Origin: DASXRU01 sp036506395
GTDB taxonomy: Bacteria; Acidobacteriota; Blastocatellia; Pyrinomonadales; Pyrinomonadaceae
Direction: 5' to 3'
Assembly (NCBI GenBank): GCA_036506395.1
Contig: DASXRU010000073.1
Coordinates: 1 to 64,000 of the forward strand
DNA: 64,000 nt
Of the stretch, positions 6,984 through 16,138 are shown in pieces. The translations under genes were made by a program, and so were the position numbers. The notes beneath the pieces were generated by a model. That model saw only the letters and a program-made list of their open reading frames with translations. It was not told where the DNA came from and ran no database searches. Position 1 is the first letter of the stretch. Each line of letters starts with the position of its first letter.

Positions 6984-9900
6984 ATGGAAGTCTCAAGACG
7001 AACCTTCATCAAGACGACCTTGATTGGAGGCGCAGGCGTTAGTGTTTTCGGTTTCAGCCTGGCTCCAGTCTATGCGCAGACACAGGGATTGAAGATTGCC
7101 CGCACGACGGAGACGCGCAGCACGTGTCCGTATTGTTCCGTTAGCTGCGGCGTCATTATTCACACGCTCGGCGACAAATCGAAGAACGCGATCCCACAGG
7201 TCGTGCACGTCGAGGGCGATCCTGATCATCCAATCAATCGCGGGACACTTTGTCCAAAGGGAGCATCGCTCGAACAGGACATTGTCAACGAGCGCCGATT
7301 GCTTAAACCGCAGGTGCGCCGACCCGGAGCAACTGATTGGGAAGATATTTCTTGGGACAGAGCAATCGAGGAAATTGCTCGCTGGACCAAGAAGACTCGC
7401 GACGCCACATTCATCGACAAAGACAAGAACGGCAATACCGTAAACCGTCTGGAAACGATTGGCTGGATCGGCGGATGCACTGATACCAATGAGCTAAATT
7501 TTCTCGCGGTCAAGACGATGCGCAGCATGGGGGTCTGCTATTTCGAAACGCAGGCCCGTGTTTGACACGGTCCGACGGTCTCCAGTTTGGGGCCCACATT
7601 CGGACGCGGCGCGATGACCAACGGCTGGATCGACATCAAGAACACCGACATGATGTTGATTATGGGTGGCAATCCGGCTGAGAACCACCCGTGTGGCTTC
7701 AAATGGCCGGTGGAAGCCAAGCTGCATCGCAACGCCAAAATGATCGTGGTCGATCCGCGGTTCACGCGGACGGCGACACAAGCCGATCTCTTCTTACAAA
7801 TTCGCGCCGGCGCCGACATCGCTTTTCTCGGCGGCTTGATCAATTACGCGATCCAGAACAATCGCATCGCGAAGGATTACCTCATCAACTACACCAACGC
7901 AGCTTTCATAGTTAAGGACGGATTCAAACTTCCCGAAGACGGATTGTTCTCAGGCTTCGATGCGGCCGGCACGACATATGACAAGTCAACCTGGAACTAT
8001 GAAGAAGGCGGAAAGATAGAAGGCGCAACCGCAATGGCCGCCACATCATCAACGCAATCGCGAATTAGCCAAGCGTCTTCGCCGGGGAATGGTGGTGGAA
8101 AGGGTTCAGAAAAAGGCGGCGAAACCGGCGGACATCAAGCCGCTGGTGGGCCTGGCGCGTCGGGCCAAGGTGGACAGAAGCCGCCGCCGATGTTGCCGCC
8201 AAACGTCGCTTACGATCTTTCGTTACAACATCCGCGTTCAGTCTTTCAACTTCTAAAGAAACAATACTCGCGCTACACGCCGGAGATGGTTGAGCGCATC
8301 ACCGGTATTCCGAAGGATGATTTCCTGAAGGCCGCCGATCTATTTACGTCAATTCGCAAAGACGGGAATATGAAGAAGGCAGGCACAATCATCTATGCGG
8401 TAGGTTGGACCCAGCACACCTTCGGCACGCAGATCATTCGCACAGCGGCAATCCTGCAACTGGTCCTCGGAAACGTAGGCCGCGCTGGAGGCGGAGTCAA
8501 TGCGCTGCGCGGTCATTCGAACATTCAAGGTGCCACCGATATGGGCGGGGTGTTTGATATTTTTCCAGGCTATTTAAAGCCAGGACTGCCGACCGATACC
8601 GATCTTGCGACGTATCTCAAACGCACCACGCCAACTGCCTCGAAGCCCTCGGAATGGGACTCGTACAACTACTGGTCCAACACGCCGAAGTTCATGGTGT
8701 CCTTTCTGAAATCGCTTTACGGTGATTCAGCAAAGAAAGAAAACGATTTCAACTATCACCACTTGCCGAAGATCGATCGCAAGTTTGCATGGACCGAAAT
8801 GTGGGACGAGATGTATGCGGGCAAAGTAAAAGGCCTGTTTGCCTTCGGCATGAATGGCGTGGCCATCGGTCCGAACTCACGCAAGAACATTGAAGCGCTG
8901 AAGAAGGCGGACTTCCTGGTTGTGTGCGATCTCTACCCGGAAGAGACGGCCGAGTTTTGGCGCGCGCCAGGCATCAGCAAAGACGACATGAAGAAAATCA
9001 ATACGACCGTCTATCGTCTGCCGGGCGCGGGCTTTGCCGAGAAAGATGGCACCTTCGTTAACTCGGCTCGGTGGCTGCAATGGAAATATGTGGCGCTGCC
9101 GCCGCCGGGCGATGCGAAAGTCGATCAGGAAATACTCGCGCGCATCTTCTTGAAGGTTCGCGAGCTATACAAATCAGAAGGCGGGAAGTTTCCCGATCCG
9201 ATTCTGAATCTGACATGGGCCTACACGACGCCGCAGAATCCTTCGCTCGCTGAAGTTGCGAAAGAGATCAACGGCAAAGCGCTTGCTGATCTAACTGATG
9301 AAAAACTGTTTCCCGGTCAGACAATCAAAGCGGGACAGCAACTGCCCGGCTTCGCCTGGTTGAAAGATGACGGTACGACTGCCTGCGGGAACTGGCTCTA
9401 TTCGGGTTCGTGGACAGAAGCCGGCGCGCAGATGCAGCGACGCGGCACAGATGATCCATCCGGTCTCGGCATTTATCAAAACTGGGCCTGGTCGTGGCCG
9501 GCGAATCGGCGCGTCATGTATAACCGCGCTTCGTGCGATCCAGCCGGCCAGCCTTGGGATTCAGAGCGACGACAAGTCTGGTGGAATGAAGCCCAACAGA
9601 AATGGGTCGGCAACGACGTGCCTGATTTCAAAGCCGATTCAAAACCTTCGGATCACATGGGACCATTCATCATGAATCCAGAAGGCGTCGGCCGCATTTT
9701 CGCGCCGCTCGCGGCCTTTGCCGATGGCCCATTCCCTGAACATTACGAACCAGTTGAAAGTCCGATCGCGAATCCGCTGCATCCTCAGCAATCCAACAAT
9801 CCGGTCGCGAAGAAGTTCAAATCCGACATGGACAAACTCGGCACCGTCGATCAGGGATTTGATGTCGTGTGCACGACGTATCGGCTGACTGAGCACTATC

Positions 9901-10259
9901 ATTATTGGACCAAAAACAATCCGATGAATGTGCAGTTGGTGCCTGAGCCTTTCGTTGAAGTGCCGGCAAAGCTCGCAGACAAGATGGGAATTACCGGCGG
10001 CGAGAAGGTCAAAGTGAGCAGCGCCCGCGGCGTCTATGTCGCGAAAGCAATGGTGACCAAACGTATCAAGCCGATGATGATCGACGGCAAAGAAACATTC
10101 CAGATCGGCGTACCGATTCATTGGGGCTACCGCGGCATTGCGGAAGACGAAGGCAAGACTTCGTTGATGCCTGCTAATCAATTGTCGCCAGCGGCGACGG
10201 ATCCGAACGCCTACACGCCCGAGTTCAAGGGCTTTCTGGTAAAGATCGAGAAGGCGTAG
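6984..10259 (+). CDS. fdnG: Formate dehydrogenase-N major (catalytic) subunit, selenoprotein
   Basis: The TGA at 7563-7565 is read as selenocysteine, giving a 1091-residue protein with Sec194. The context ARV-U-HGPTV is the active-site sequence of FdnG/FdoG, and similarity is continuous on both sides. A twin-arginine signal (SRRTFIK) starts the protein, so it is exported folded to the periplasm. Cys48, 51, 55 and 90 bind a [4Fe-4S] cluster; Lys92 follows. The fold is a bis-MGD Mo/W oxidoreductase that oxidises formate to CO2. Compared with E. coli FdnG there is an extra Gly/Ser/Gln-rich insert of ~55 residues at about 346-408. The ribosome binding site is GAAGGAG. Activity requires SelA, SelB, SelD and tRNA-Sec, none of which is in the window. 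Confidence 0.95.
7563..7595 (+). promoter_or_regulatory. Bacterial SECIS element for UGA recoding
   Basis: Counting the TGA as bases 1-3, a hairpin forms from GGTCTCC (7577-7583), loop AGTTT and GGGGCC (7589-7594). It places a bulged U at base 17 and loop G and U at bases 23 and 24. This is the geometry of the E. coli fdhF/fdnG SECIS that SelB recognises (U17, G23, U24). It supports selenocysteine insertion over a frameshift or nonsense mutation. Folding was done by eye. Confidence 0.85.
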
Positions 10260-10274
10260 AGAGGAGGGCATGAG

Positions 10275-11198
10275 ATGAGCAATCCACAAACATTTCAGAT
10301 TCAGGAAATCTCGGCCCATCCTGGGCCAATTCCCGGACAAGGCACGACGCGCGCGGAAGAAGTGTGCAAGTACATAGACGTGACCACGTGTATTGGTTGC
10401 AAAGCCTGCGAGGTGGCTTGCGTCGAATGGAACGATCATCCCTTTCGCGAGACTACCTTCGACGATACCTACCAGACGATGCCGTCTACCGAGTGGAACT
10501 ATTGGAACTTGATCAAGTTCGTTGAAGATCAACGTGACGGCAACTTCATGTGGTTGATGCGGAAAGATCAATGCATGCACTGCGAAGATCCGGGCTGCTT
10601 GCGCGCGTGTCCCGCTGATGGCGCCATCATCAAGTATGAAAATGGAATAGTCGATTTTCAGCAGGACAACTGTATCGGCTGCGGCTATTGCATTTCTGGT
10701 TGTCCTTTCGACATCCCCAAGTTCAACGAGAAGACCAAAAAAGTTTACAAGTGCACGCTCTGTTCAGACCGTGTAGGCCAGGGACTCGAACCCGCGTGCA
10801 TCAAGGCCTGTCCGACAGGATGTCTTCACTTCGGAACGAAATCCGACATGGTGCAAATCGCTGGCTTGCGCGCGAAGCAATTGCGCGAAGTCTCGGGTTT
10901 CGCGAACGCCGGTGTCTACGATCCACCATCAATCAAGGGCACGCATGTCATCTATACGCTGCATGACATCAACACCCCGGAACGCTACGGCCTTCCGAAG
11001 AATCCCGTAATTCCGCCGAGTTATACCGTCTGGAAATGGTTGGCGAAACCGACGGGTTTGATGATGGCAATGCTCGGTATTGGCGCCGTCTTTTTCCATA
11101 GCGTTTTCTATGGACCAAAGGCGCCTCAGCCTGAACCGCCGGAAATTGAAACTGGTCCGCGTGAAGAGATCGAAGCTGGCAGAAAGGAGACGCCATGA
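10275..11198 (+). CDS. fdnH: Formate dehydrogenase-N iron-sulfur (beta) subunit
   Basis: The 307-residue protein has four ferredoxin-type Cys groups, at 39/42/45/49, 100/103/108/112, 133/136/139/143 and 160/163/175/179, enough for four [4Fe-4S] clusters. A single membrane helix at about 256-276 anchors it to the membrane, as in E. coli FdnH. It passes electrons from the catalytic subunit to the cytochrome b subunit. It starts 15 bases after the catalytic gene with GAGGAGGG upstream. Its stop overlaps the next start (ATGA). Confidence 0.95.
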   Translation: MSNPQTFQIQEISAHPGPIPGQGTTRAEEVCKYIDVTTCIGCKACEVACVEWNDHPFRETTFDDTYQTMPSTEWNYWNLIKFVEDQRDGNFMWLMRKDQCMHCEDPGCLRACPADGAIIKYENGIVDFQQDNCIGCGYCISGCPFDIPKFNEKTKKVYKCTLCSDRVGQGLEPACIKACPTGCLHFGTKSDMVQIAGLRAKQLREVSGFANAGVYDPPSIKGTHVIYTLHDINTPERYGLPKNPVIPPSYTVWKWLAKPTGLMMAMLGIGAVFFHSVFYGPKAPQPEPPEIETGPREEIEAGRKETP

Positions 11199-12013
11199 GC
11201 GCGCCCGCAAAAGGTTTTGATGAGAAGGCGCGAGGCGAATTCGCGCGATTCGGAACAACTCGCGTTCATAGAGGCGAACTGTTACGCCATCCCGTCTACA
11301 CGCGCTTCCTGCATTGGTCGGTCGCAATCTTTTTCATTCTTTCGCTGTTGACCGGCTTTGCCATCTACTCGCCATGGTTGTTTCGCTGGATCGCGCCCTT
11401 GTTCGGTGGCGGCGCGCGAACTCGCGCATTGCATCCCTGGTTTGGCTTAGTCTTCGAAGTCTTCTTCCTCTTCCAATTCATTAACTGGGTCACACCCATG
11501 TGGTGGATGAGTGCCGACCGACGTTGGGTCAAACGGCTTAAGGGATATGCGACCAACGAGGACCGACTGGAATCGGAGGACGTTGGGTTTTTTAACGGCG
11601 GGCAGAAGCTTTACTTCTGGGCGATCGTGCTAAGCGGCGTGTTGTTTCTAATCACCGGTGTGATCCTGTGGTTCGATCACGTAGTCGGGCGCTGGATTGT
11701 CGCAGTCAGTTATGTAATTCACGATCTCGCGGCGCTTTTGATGCTGGCCGGCTTCATCATTCACATTTACGAGGGCACGGCGCACCAACCGGGCACCCTT
11801 CGATCGATGATTGCCGGGACCGTCACGGAGAGATGGGCCTGGACACACCATCCGGCCTGGTATCGAGCGGTAACCGGCCGTGATCCGCGCGAGGCGTACG
11901 AACGTGAGAAACGTCGTCAGGCAGAGCGCGAGCGAGCAATCGAAAGTTGGGAGCGGAAGCAGGATGCCCGGGAGACGACACGGGATGGCGCGGTAGATAG
12001 CAAAGTGCCGTAG
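11195..12013 (+). CDS. fdnI: Formate dehydrogenase-N cytochrome b (gamma) subunit
   Basis: This 272-residue protein has four membrane helices, at about 37-60, 82-100, 138-160 and 170-192. His40, His80, His176 and His190 reproduce the spacing of the four haem ligands of E. coli FdnI (39 and 14 residues apart there, 40 and 14 here). It transfers electrons to the quinone pool. It carries an N-terminal extension of ~20 residues and a charged, Arg/Glu-rich C-terminal tail of ~45 residues that the E. coli protein lacks. The ATGA overlap with fdnH indicates translational coupling. Confidence 0.93.
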   Translation: MSAPAKGFDEKARGEFARFGTTRVHRGELLRHPVYTRFLHWSVAIFFILSLLTGFAIYSPWLFRWIAPLFGGGARTRALHPWFGLVFEVFFLFQFINWVTPMWWMSADRRWVKRLKGYATNEDRLESEDVGFFNGGQKLYFWAIVLSGVLFLITGVILWFDHVVGRWIVAVSYVIHDLAALLMLAGFIIHIYEGTAHQPGTLRSMIAGTVTERWAWTHHPAWYRAVTGRDPREAYEREKRRQAERERAIESWERKQDARETTRDGAVDSKVP

Positions 12014-12082
12014 GCACTAAATATTTCGCCGCTACGCGGCTAGTTGTTCTCGGCTAGCGTTTATTAGAAAGGAGTTTGTGTG

Positions 12083-13882
12083 ATGGTGTTCTTTATGAGA
12101 TTCGTCCTGCTTTTGCTTGTTGCACTAACTACTCTTCCAATCGCGATTGCTCAGACCCAACCGCCCACGGATCCTTTGGTGCAAGTATTGGTCACCAAAG
12201 GCGTGCTAACAACTGAAGAAGCGCGGTCAATTTCCGACAACGATTCGCCTGCGGAACAACGCGATCGGCTGGCGGCGCTGTTGCGAGACAAGGGCGTCAT
12301 CTCAGCAGCCGAGTTTGAAGCGGTGCGCACTAACACAGGTGTCAGCGCATCTGGCCCACCGATATTGAACGCCGATTACAAAACTGAGGCTTCTGCAAAA
12401 GCTACCGCGCCGCCACAACCGTCGCCTCCAACTGTTATTGCGGCAGTAGCGCCGGTCCGTTTGCTTGGCATCGACACGCCAAAACGCGAAGGCCTTATAC
12501 CAGACATCAAACTTGGCACTGGCGCAAGACTGAAGCTGTACGGAATTTTCAAGACGAGTATCATTCACGATTCATCCTCGCCACAGGGAAATGATTTTCC
12601 ACTGCCTTTGCTGGCCGCCGACACTGGTCCAAATGATTCACCTGAGTTTCACCTGCGCGCGCGAGGCCTGCGTTTGGGCGCAAACTTCGAGTGGGTTGAT
12701 CCGGCTCCCAAGATGACTATCACGGGAAAGATTGAGTTCGACTTCGAAGGTGATTTTACCCGCGTGAATAACCGCAACATCACTTCGATTCGGTCGAGCC
12801 AGCCTTCTATTCGACTGGCCTGGGTGAGGATTGATCGCCGATTCGACGACAACAACAGCGCCTTTGCTCTGTTTGGACAGGACTGGTCGCCGTTCGTCTC
12901 ATCGACCATGCCGAACATGATCGAGAACACAAACTTCGGCGGTATCGGCTATGGCGCGGCCTATACGCGTATCCCACAAGCGCGGTTTGGCTTCAATCAC
13001 AAGTTTGGTGGTTCACGCGATTTTAGATTTGGCCCCGAGATCGCGATCGTGCTGCCCGCGTTCGGCGATTTGCCTACGGATGTCGCCAATCAGTTGGCGT
13101 TTGGCGAAAGACAGGGAGCCGATTCGCAACAACCAGGTATTCAGGGGAGAGCAGTATTTCAATGGCAACTCGATAAAGCTGCGAACGTACCGGCTGCGCA
13201 GTTCATTGTTAGTTTTGAGCATGCGCGCAGAAGAGCAATCGTGACGGCCGCAAATGTGCCTGCCGCCTTTAGAGCTGCGTTTCCAAGTGGCGCCGAAGTT
13301 GGTAGCAGCAGCCACGGTTTTTCGGTTGAGACACAACTGCCGACGCATTTTGCGACGGTAGTTGGCAAGTATTACAGCGGCTCCGATCTGAGGTTCTTTC
13401 TTGCCGGGCAACTGCTTTCAAATTTCAACGACACTTTCGGATTAACAAGCACGGCTACGGCCTCTTCGATTGATGGCGCCTCCACAGTTGTTTTCGGCTT
13501 GCTCAACGGCGTGCCGGTAGTAGCGCCACAACGACCCGTGCGTGCCCAAGGTGGATTCATCCAAGTCGGCTTTCCACTCTCACGCATTTTTGATGCCGAT
13601 CCAAAAGGACGCAACGCCGGATGGACCGCTTACCTCTATTACGGAGACGATCAGGCGACGGCGCGGGATGCGCGACGGTTTGGCGCGCGCGGGGATCGCA
13701 GCGATTTGTTCTCCGGAAATATTCAATACAAGTGGAACCAATGGGTGACGTTTGGATACGAACAGGGCTACTACCGCACGCGCGCGGATTTTCGCACTGG
13801 ACTACTTCCGCTGTTTCGCGGCGTCCCGAGTTTCACTACTCACAACATTCGATCGGAGTTCGCTGCGATCTTTACTTTCTAG
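12083..13882 (+). CDS. Outer-membrane porin-like beta-barrel protein
   Basis: A signal peptide (VLLLLVALTTLPIAIAQ) is followed by a short helical region with a SHOCT-like pattern (VQVLVTKGVLTTEEARSI), a Pro/Ala linker and a ~440-residue barrel of alternating strands ending in phenylalanine. These are features of trimeric porins of the OprP/DcaP type. The ATG at 12083 is chosen because AAAGGAG lies 9 bases ahead. Its place after the formate dehydrogenase genes suggests uptake of a small anion such as formate or another substrate, but specificity cannot be read from sequence. Confidence 0.75.
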   Translation: MVFFMRFVLLLLVALTTLPIAIAQTQPPTDPLVQVLVTKGVLTTEEARSISDNDSPAEQRDRLAALLRDKGVISAAEFEAVRTNTGVSASGPPILNADYKTEASAKATAPPQPSPPTVIAAVAPVRLLGIDTPKREGLIPDIKLGTGARLKLYGIFKTSIIHDSSSPQGNDFPLPLLAADTGPNDSPEFHLRARGLRLGANFEWVDPAPKMTITGKIEFDFEGDFTRVNNRNITSIRSSQPSIRLAWVRIDRRFDDNNSAFALFGQDWSPFVSSTMPNMIENTNFGGIGYGAAYTRIPQARFGFNHKFGGSRDFRFGPEIAIVLPAFGDLPTDVANQLAFGERQGADSQQPGIQGRAVFQWQLDKAANVPAAQFIVSFEHARRRAIVTAANVPAAFRAAFPSGAEVGSSSHGFSVETQLPTHFATVVGKYYSGSDLRFFLAGQLLSNFNDTFGLTSTATASSIDGASTVVFGLLNGVPVVAPQRPVRAQGGFIQVGFPLSRIFDADPKGRNAGWTAYLYYGDDQATARDARRFGARGDRSDLFSGNIQYKWNQWVTFGYEQGYYRTRADFRTGLLPLFRGVPSFTTHNIRSEFAAIFTF

Positions 13883-13931
13883 TTGGAAAGGGCGTGCTGC
13901 TGTTCGGAGCGCCCTGCCGGAGGGTTCGAAG

Positions 13932-14159
13932 ATGGCACTTAGCTTTGCTACAGACATTCGACCGCTTTTTCGTGACACGCCCGACGTGGACAGTATGAAG
14001 GACATAGGCCTCGACCTTTCCTCTTACGAGGACGTTAAGGCCAGGGCGGAAGGGATCTACTCGAGATTGGAAGACGGCAGCATGCCCTGCGATGGCCCCT
14101 GGCCTAAAGAGCAGGTGTCGCTGTTCAAACGTTGGATGGATGAAGGAATGCAACCGTGA
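13932..14159 (+). CDS. Small cytochrome-c-like protein lacking a haem motif
   Basis: The start is set at ATG 13932, with GGAGGG 8 bases upstream, giving 75 residues. It opens MALSFATDIRPLFR and ends WPKEQVSLFKRWMDEGM, the two ends of the small c-type domains seen in planctomycete-type cytochromes. The CxxCH haem site is missing and the only cysteine is in MPCDGPW. Related stand-alone proteins are known as conserved hypotheticals. It has no signal peptide, so it is likely cytoplasmic. Its stop overlaps the next start (GTGACA). Confidence 0.6.
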   Translation: MALSFATDIRPLFRDTPDVDSMKDIGLDLSSYEDVKARAEGIYSRLEDGSMPCDGPWPKEQVSLFKRWMDEGMQP

Positions 14160-14851
14160 CACTTCGCAACTCTATGATGGTTCGACCGACGATCGTCGCC
14201 GTTAGCGGATTTTCATCGAATGTTGGCAAGACAACATTGGTGTGCGAACTACTGCGGCAACTGCCCGGCTGGGAAGCGATCAAGCTGACTCGTGGTCACT
14301 ATCGTTCATGTGGCCGCGATCCCGCCGGATGCTGTGTCAGCGATCTACTTCGCGATGAGCCGGTCATTCGTTCTGGCCGCGACTCCAACTATCAGGCTGG
14401 CAAGGACACCGGCCGCTTCTGGGATGCGGGCGCATCGAATGTGCACTGGGTAATCGTCAAAGACGATCAGGTCGAGCAGGGAATCACTCAGGCACTCGAA
14501 CGCGTCGAAGCCATGGGAGTAATCGTGGAAGGAAATAGCTTTCTCGAATACATCAAAGCTGATCTGGCGATCATGTGCGCACGATCGGAAGGCGGAACCA
14601 TTAAGGCGTCTGCGCGGAAAGCCCTGGCGCGAAGTGATGTCCTGTATTTGTCGTCATTGGACGCGAGAGCCACAGACGCGAAAGCTGAATTCGACGCATT
14701 CTGTGCAGGACTTAAGCTTCCTTTGGACCTAAGCAGATTGCCAGTTGTTACACGTCAGGACCTGCAGTGGCTCCAGTCGAGAATCTACCAGCCGTCACAG
14801 GTCCCGCAATCTCCCAGACGTGTAGCGCTCGCTGCTGCTTCAAACTTTTAG
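14156..14851 (+). CDS. MobB-like P-loop GTPase
   Basis: A Walker A motif (GFSSNVGKTT, residues ~18-27) opens the protein, and the overall 231-residue size fits the MobB/SIMIBI class of P-loop NTPases. A Cys-rich stretch (CGRDPAGCCVSDLL) follows at about 57-71 and could bind metal. The frame begins with a GTG that overlaps the previous stop; ATG 14171 or 14174 are alternative starts. MobB proteins assist attachment of the guanine nucleotide to the molybdenum cofactor. The nearby Mo-dependent formate dehydrogenase makes a cofactor role plausible, but the match is to the fold rather than to MobB itself. Confidence 0.6.
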   Translation: MTLRNSMMVRPTIVAVSGFSSNVGKTTLVCELLRQLPGWEAIKLTRGHYRSCGRDPAGCCVSDLLRDEPVIRSGRDSNYQAGKDTGRFWDAGASNVHWVIVKDDQVEQGITQALERVEAMGVIVEGNSFLEYIKADLAIMCARSEGGTIKASARKALARSDVLYLSSLDARATDAKAEFDAFCAGLKLPLDLSRLPVVTRQDLQWLQSRIYQPSQVPQSPRRVALAAASNF

Positions 14852-14855
14852 GCAA

Positions 14856-14972
14856 ATGTTAGTTCGGGGTCTTATCCAGAATGTTCTTGCGTCAATGCTG
14901 CTGGCGAGTGGCGCATATGCACAGGAAACGGCAACCGAACGCGGCGCGAGACTGCCGAGCGCAGTTAGCTGA
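14856..14972 (+). CDS. Short signal-peptide ORF, possibly a truncated gene
   Basis: The 38-residue frame reads as a signal peptide (LIQNVLASMLLASGAYAQ) followed by 15 residues and a stop. The downstream 130 bases stay open in another frame, up to a stop near 15078, and look protein-like (SGSHAQEIEANTDAKTS). A small secreted protein broken by a frameshift is the simplest reading. No family was recognised. Confidence 0.3.
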   Translation: MLVRGLIQNVLASMLLASGAYAQETATERGARLPSAVS

Positions 14973-15105
14973 CATACGGCACAGCAGACCCGAAGAAAGC
15001 GGCTCGCACGCGCAAGAAATAGAAGCTAACACAGATGCCAAAACAAGCTACGTTTCGGCAACGCCAGTCATTTCGTAGATTGATAAAAAACTCGGGGAGG
15101 TAGGC

Positions 15106-15627
15106 ATGAAAAGACAACTGTTCATATGGCTAACGGCAATAGCGATGGCAACTTCGCTGTTGACTTACGGAAGTGCTCAGAAGAGCGTGACGGTAGAAAT
15201 AAGCAACGGGCAGGGCGAGAGCGTCGGTACCGCCAGGATATCGCCCGCAGGCCGAGGCGTGAGAATCACGCTTAATCTAAAGAATCTTCCGCCGGGCAAG
15301 CACGCGATTCACATACATCAAATGGCCAAATGCGAAGGGCCGATGTTCGAAACCGCTGGGCCGCATTTCAACCCGGCTGGTAAACAGCATGGCTTGAAGA
15401 ACCCCATGGGACCACACGCCGGCGACATGAATAACTTCATAGTGCGCGCAAACGGCACTGCCCGCCTGACGATAACTGATGCCCGCGTGAATCTGGGAAC
15501 TGGCGCGTACTCGTTGTTCACCGATGGGGGCACGTCCCTTGTTATTCACGCCAAGGCCGATGACATGAAAACCGATCCATCTGGAAATTCGGGTGATCGA
15601 ATCGCTTGTGGCGTGATCGCGAAATAG
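15106..15627 (+). CDS. sodC: Cu/Zn superoxide dismutase
   Basis: The 173-residue precursor has a signal peptide ending near residue 24 and all ligands of a Cu/Zn superoxide dismutase. Cu is bound by His69, His71, His87 and His148. Zn is bound by His87, His95, His104 and Asp107. A disulfide joins Cys76 and Cys168. The DRIACGVI C-terminus is diagnostic. It removes superoxide in the periplasm. GGGGAGG stands just ahead of the ATG. Its location next to periplasmic formate oxidation may protect oxygen-sensitive Fe-S and selenium centres. Confidence 0.93.
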   Translation: MKRQLFIWLTAIAMATSLLTYGSAQKSVTVEISNGQGESVGTARISPAGRGVRITLNLKNLPPGKHAIHIHQMAKCEGPMFETAGPHFNPAGKQHGLKNPMGPHAGDMNNFIVRANGTARLTITDARVNLGTGAYSLFTDGGTSLVIHAKADDMKTDPSGNSGDRIACGVIAK

Positions 15628-16138
15628 GTTTGAAAATGTCGACGAATGGGCGCTTCTGCAGATTGCGTTCTAAAGTTGTGTGACTGCTCGAGCGTTAACT
15701 TAGTAAAATAAGTTTTGCGTCGGCAATCGGCCAATGCTAGAAAAAATCAAGTGAGCAATTTACTTGTAGCGGTGATGCTCGACCTATATCGGCACAATTG
15801 CACGAGCATTGATGACCACTTGACTGCCACAATCAAACTACGTCAGTACTCAATAATTCAAAGATTATCCGGAAAAATCATGCTGACAGCGCTCGCTTCG
15901 ACCACGTAGTGTGAATTATATGGCGTCTGCCCCCCGAACGGCCGCGTTTATATGAAGACTTACTCTGAAACGATAAAGGCACATTCGTGTGTGCGAGGGC
16001 CGCAAAGCCAACGGAGGTCTAAGTAGAAGCTGAATAATGCGGCGTCACTGTAAACAACAGTCAACGTAGAAAAGGCAGCACCAGTCCGCTGGTACTGCCT
16101 TTTTACAGCTTCCGAAACTACCGGAAGGGAAAATGGGG
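15628..16138. other. Gene-free stretch with a terminator
   Basis: AT-richer sequence between two convergent genes. Apart from the hairpin at 16071-16104, no gene, repeat or relic was recognised. Confidence 0.5.
16071..16104. terminator. Bidirectional rho-independent terminator
   Basis: AAAGGCAGCACCAG pairs with CTGGTACTGCCTTT around a TCCG loop, with T runs on both sides. It follows the stop of the minus-strand Cys-rich gene and would also stop plus-strand transcripts. Confidence 0.8.

Noticed and set aside
7563..7565. TGA as nonsense mutation or frameshift in the formate dehydrogenase
   Set aside because: Similarity continues without shift on both sides, the position matches selenocysteine in FdnG, and a SECIS hairpin follows.
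13933..13948. Sigma-54 promoter-like TGGCAC..TTGC
   Set aside because: Spacing is one base too long and it lies inside a coding region.
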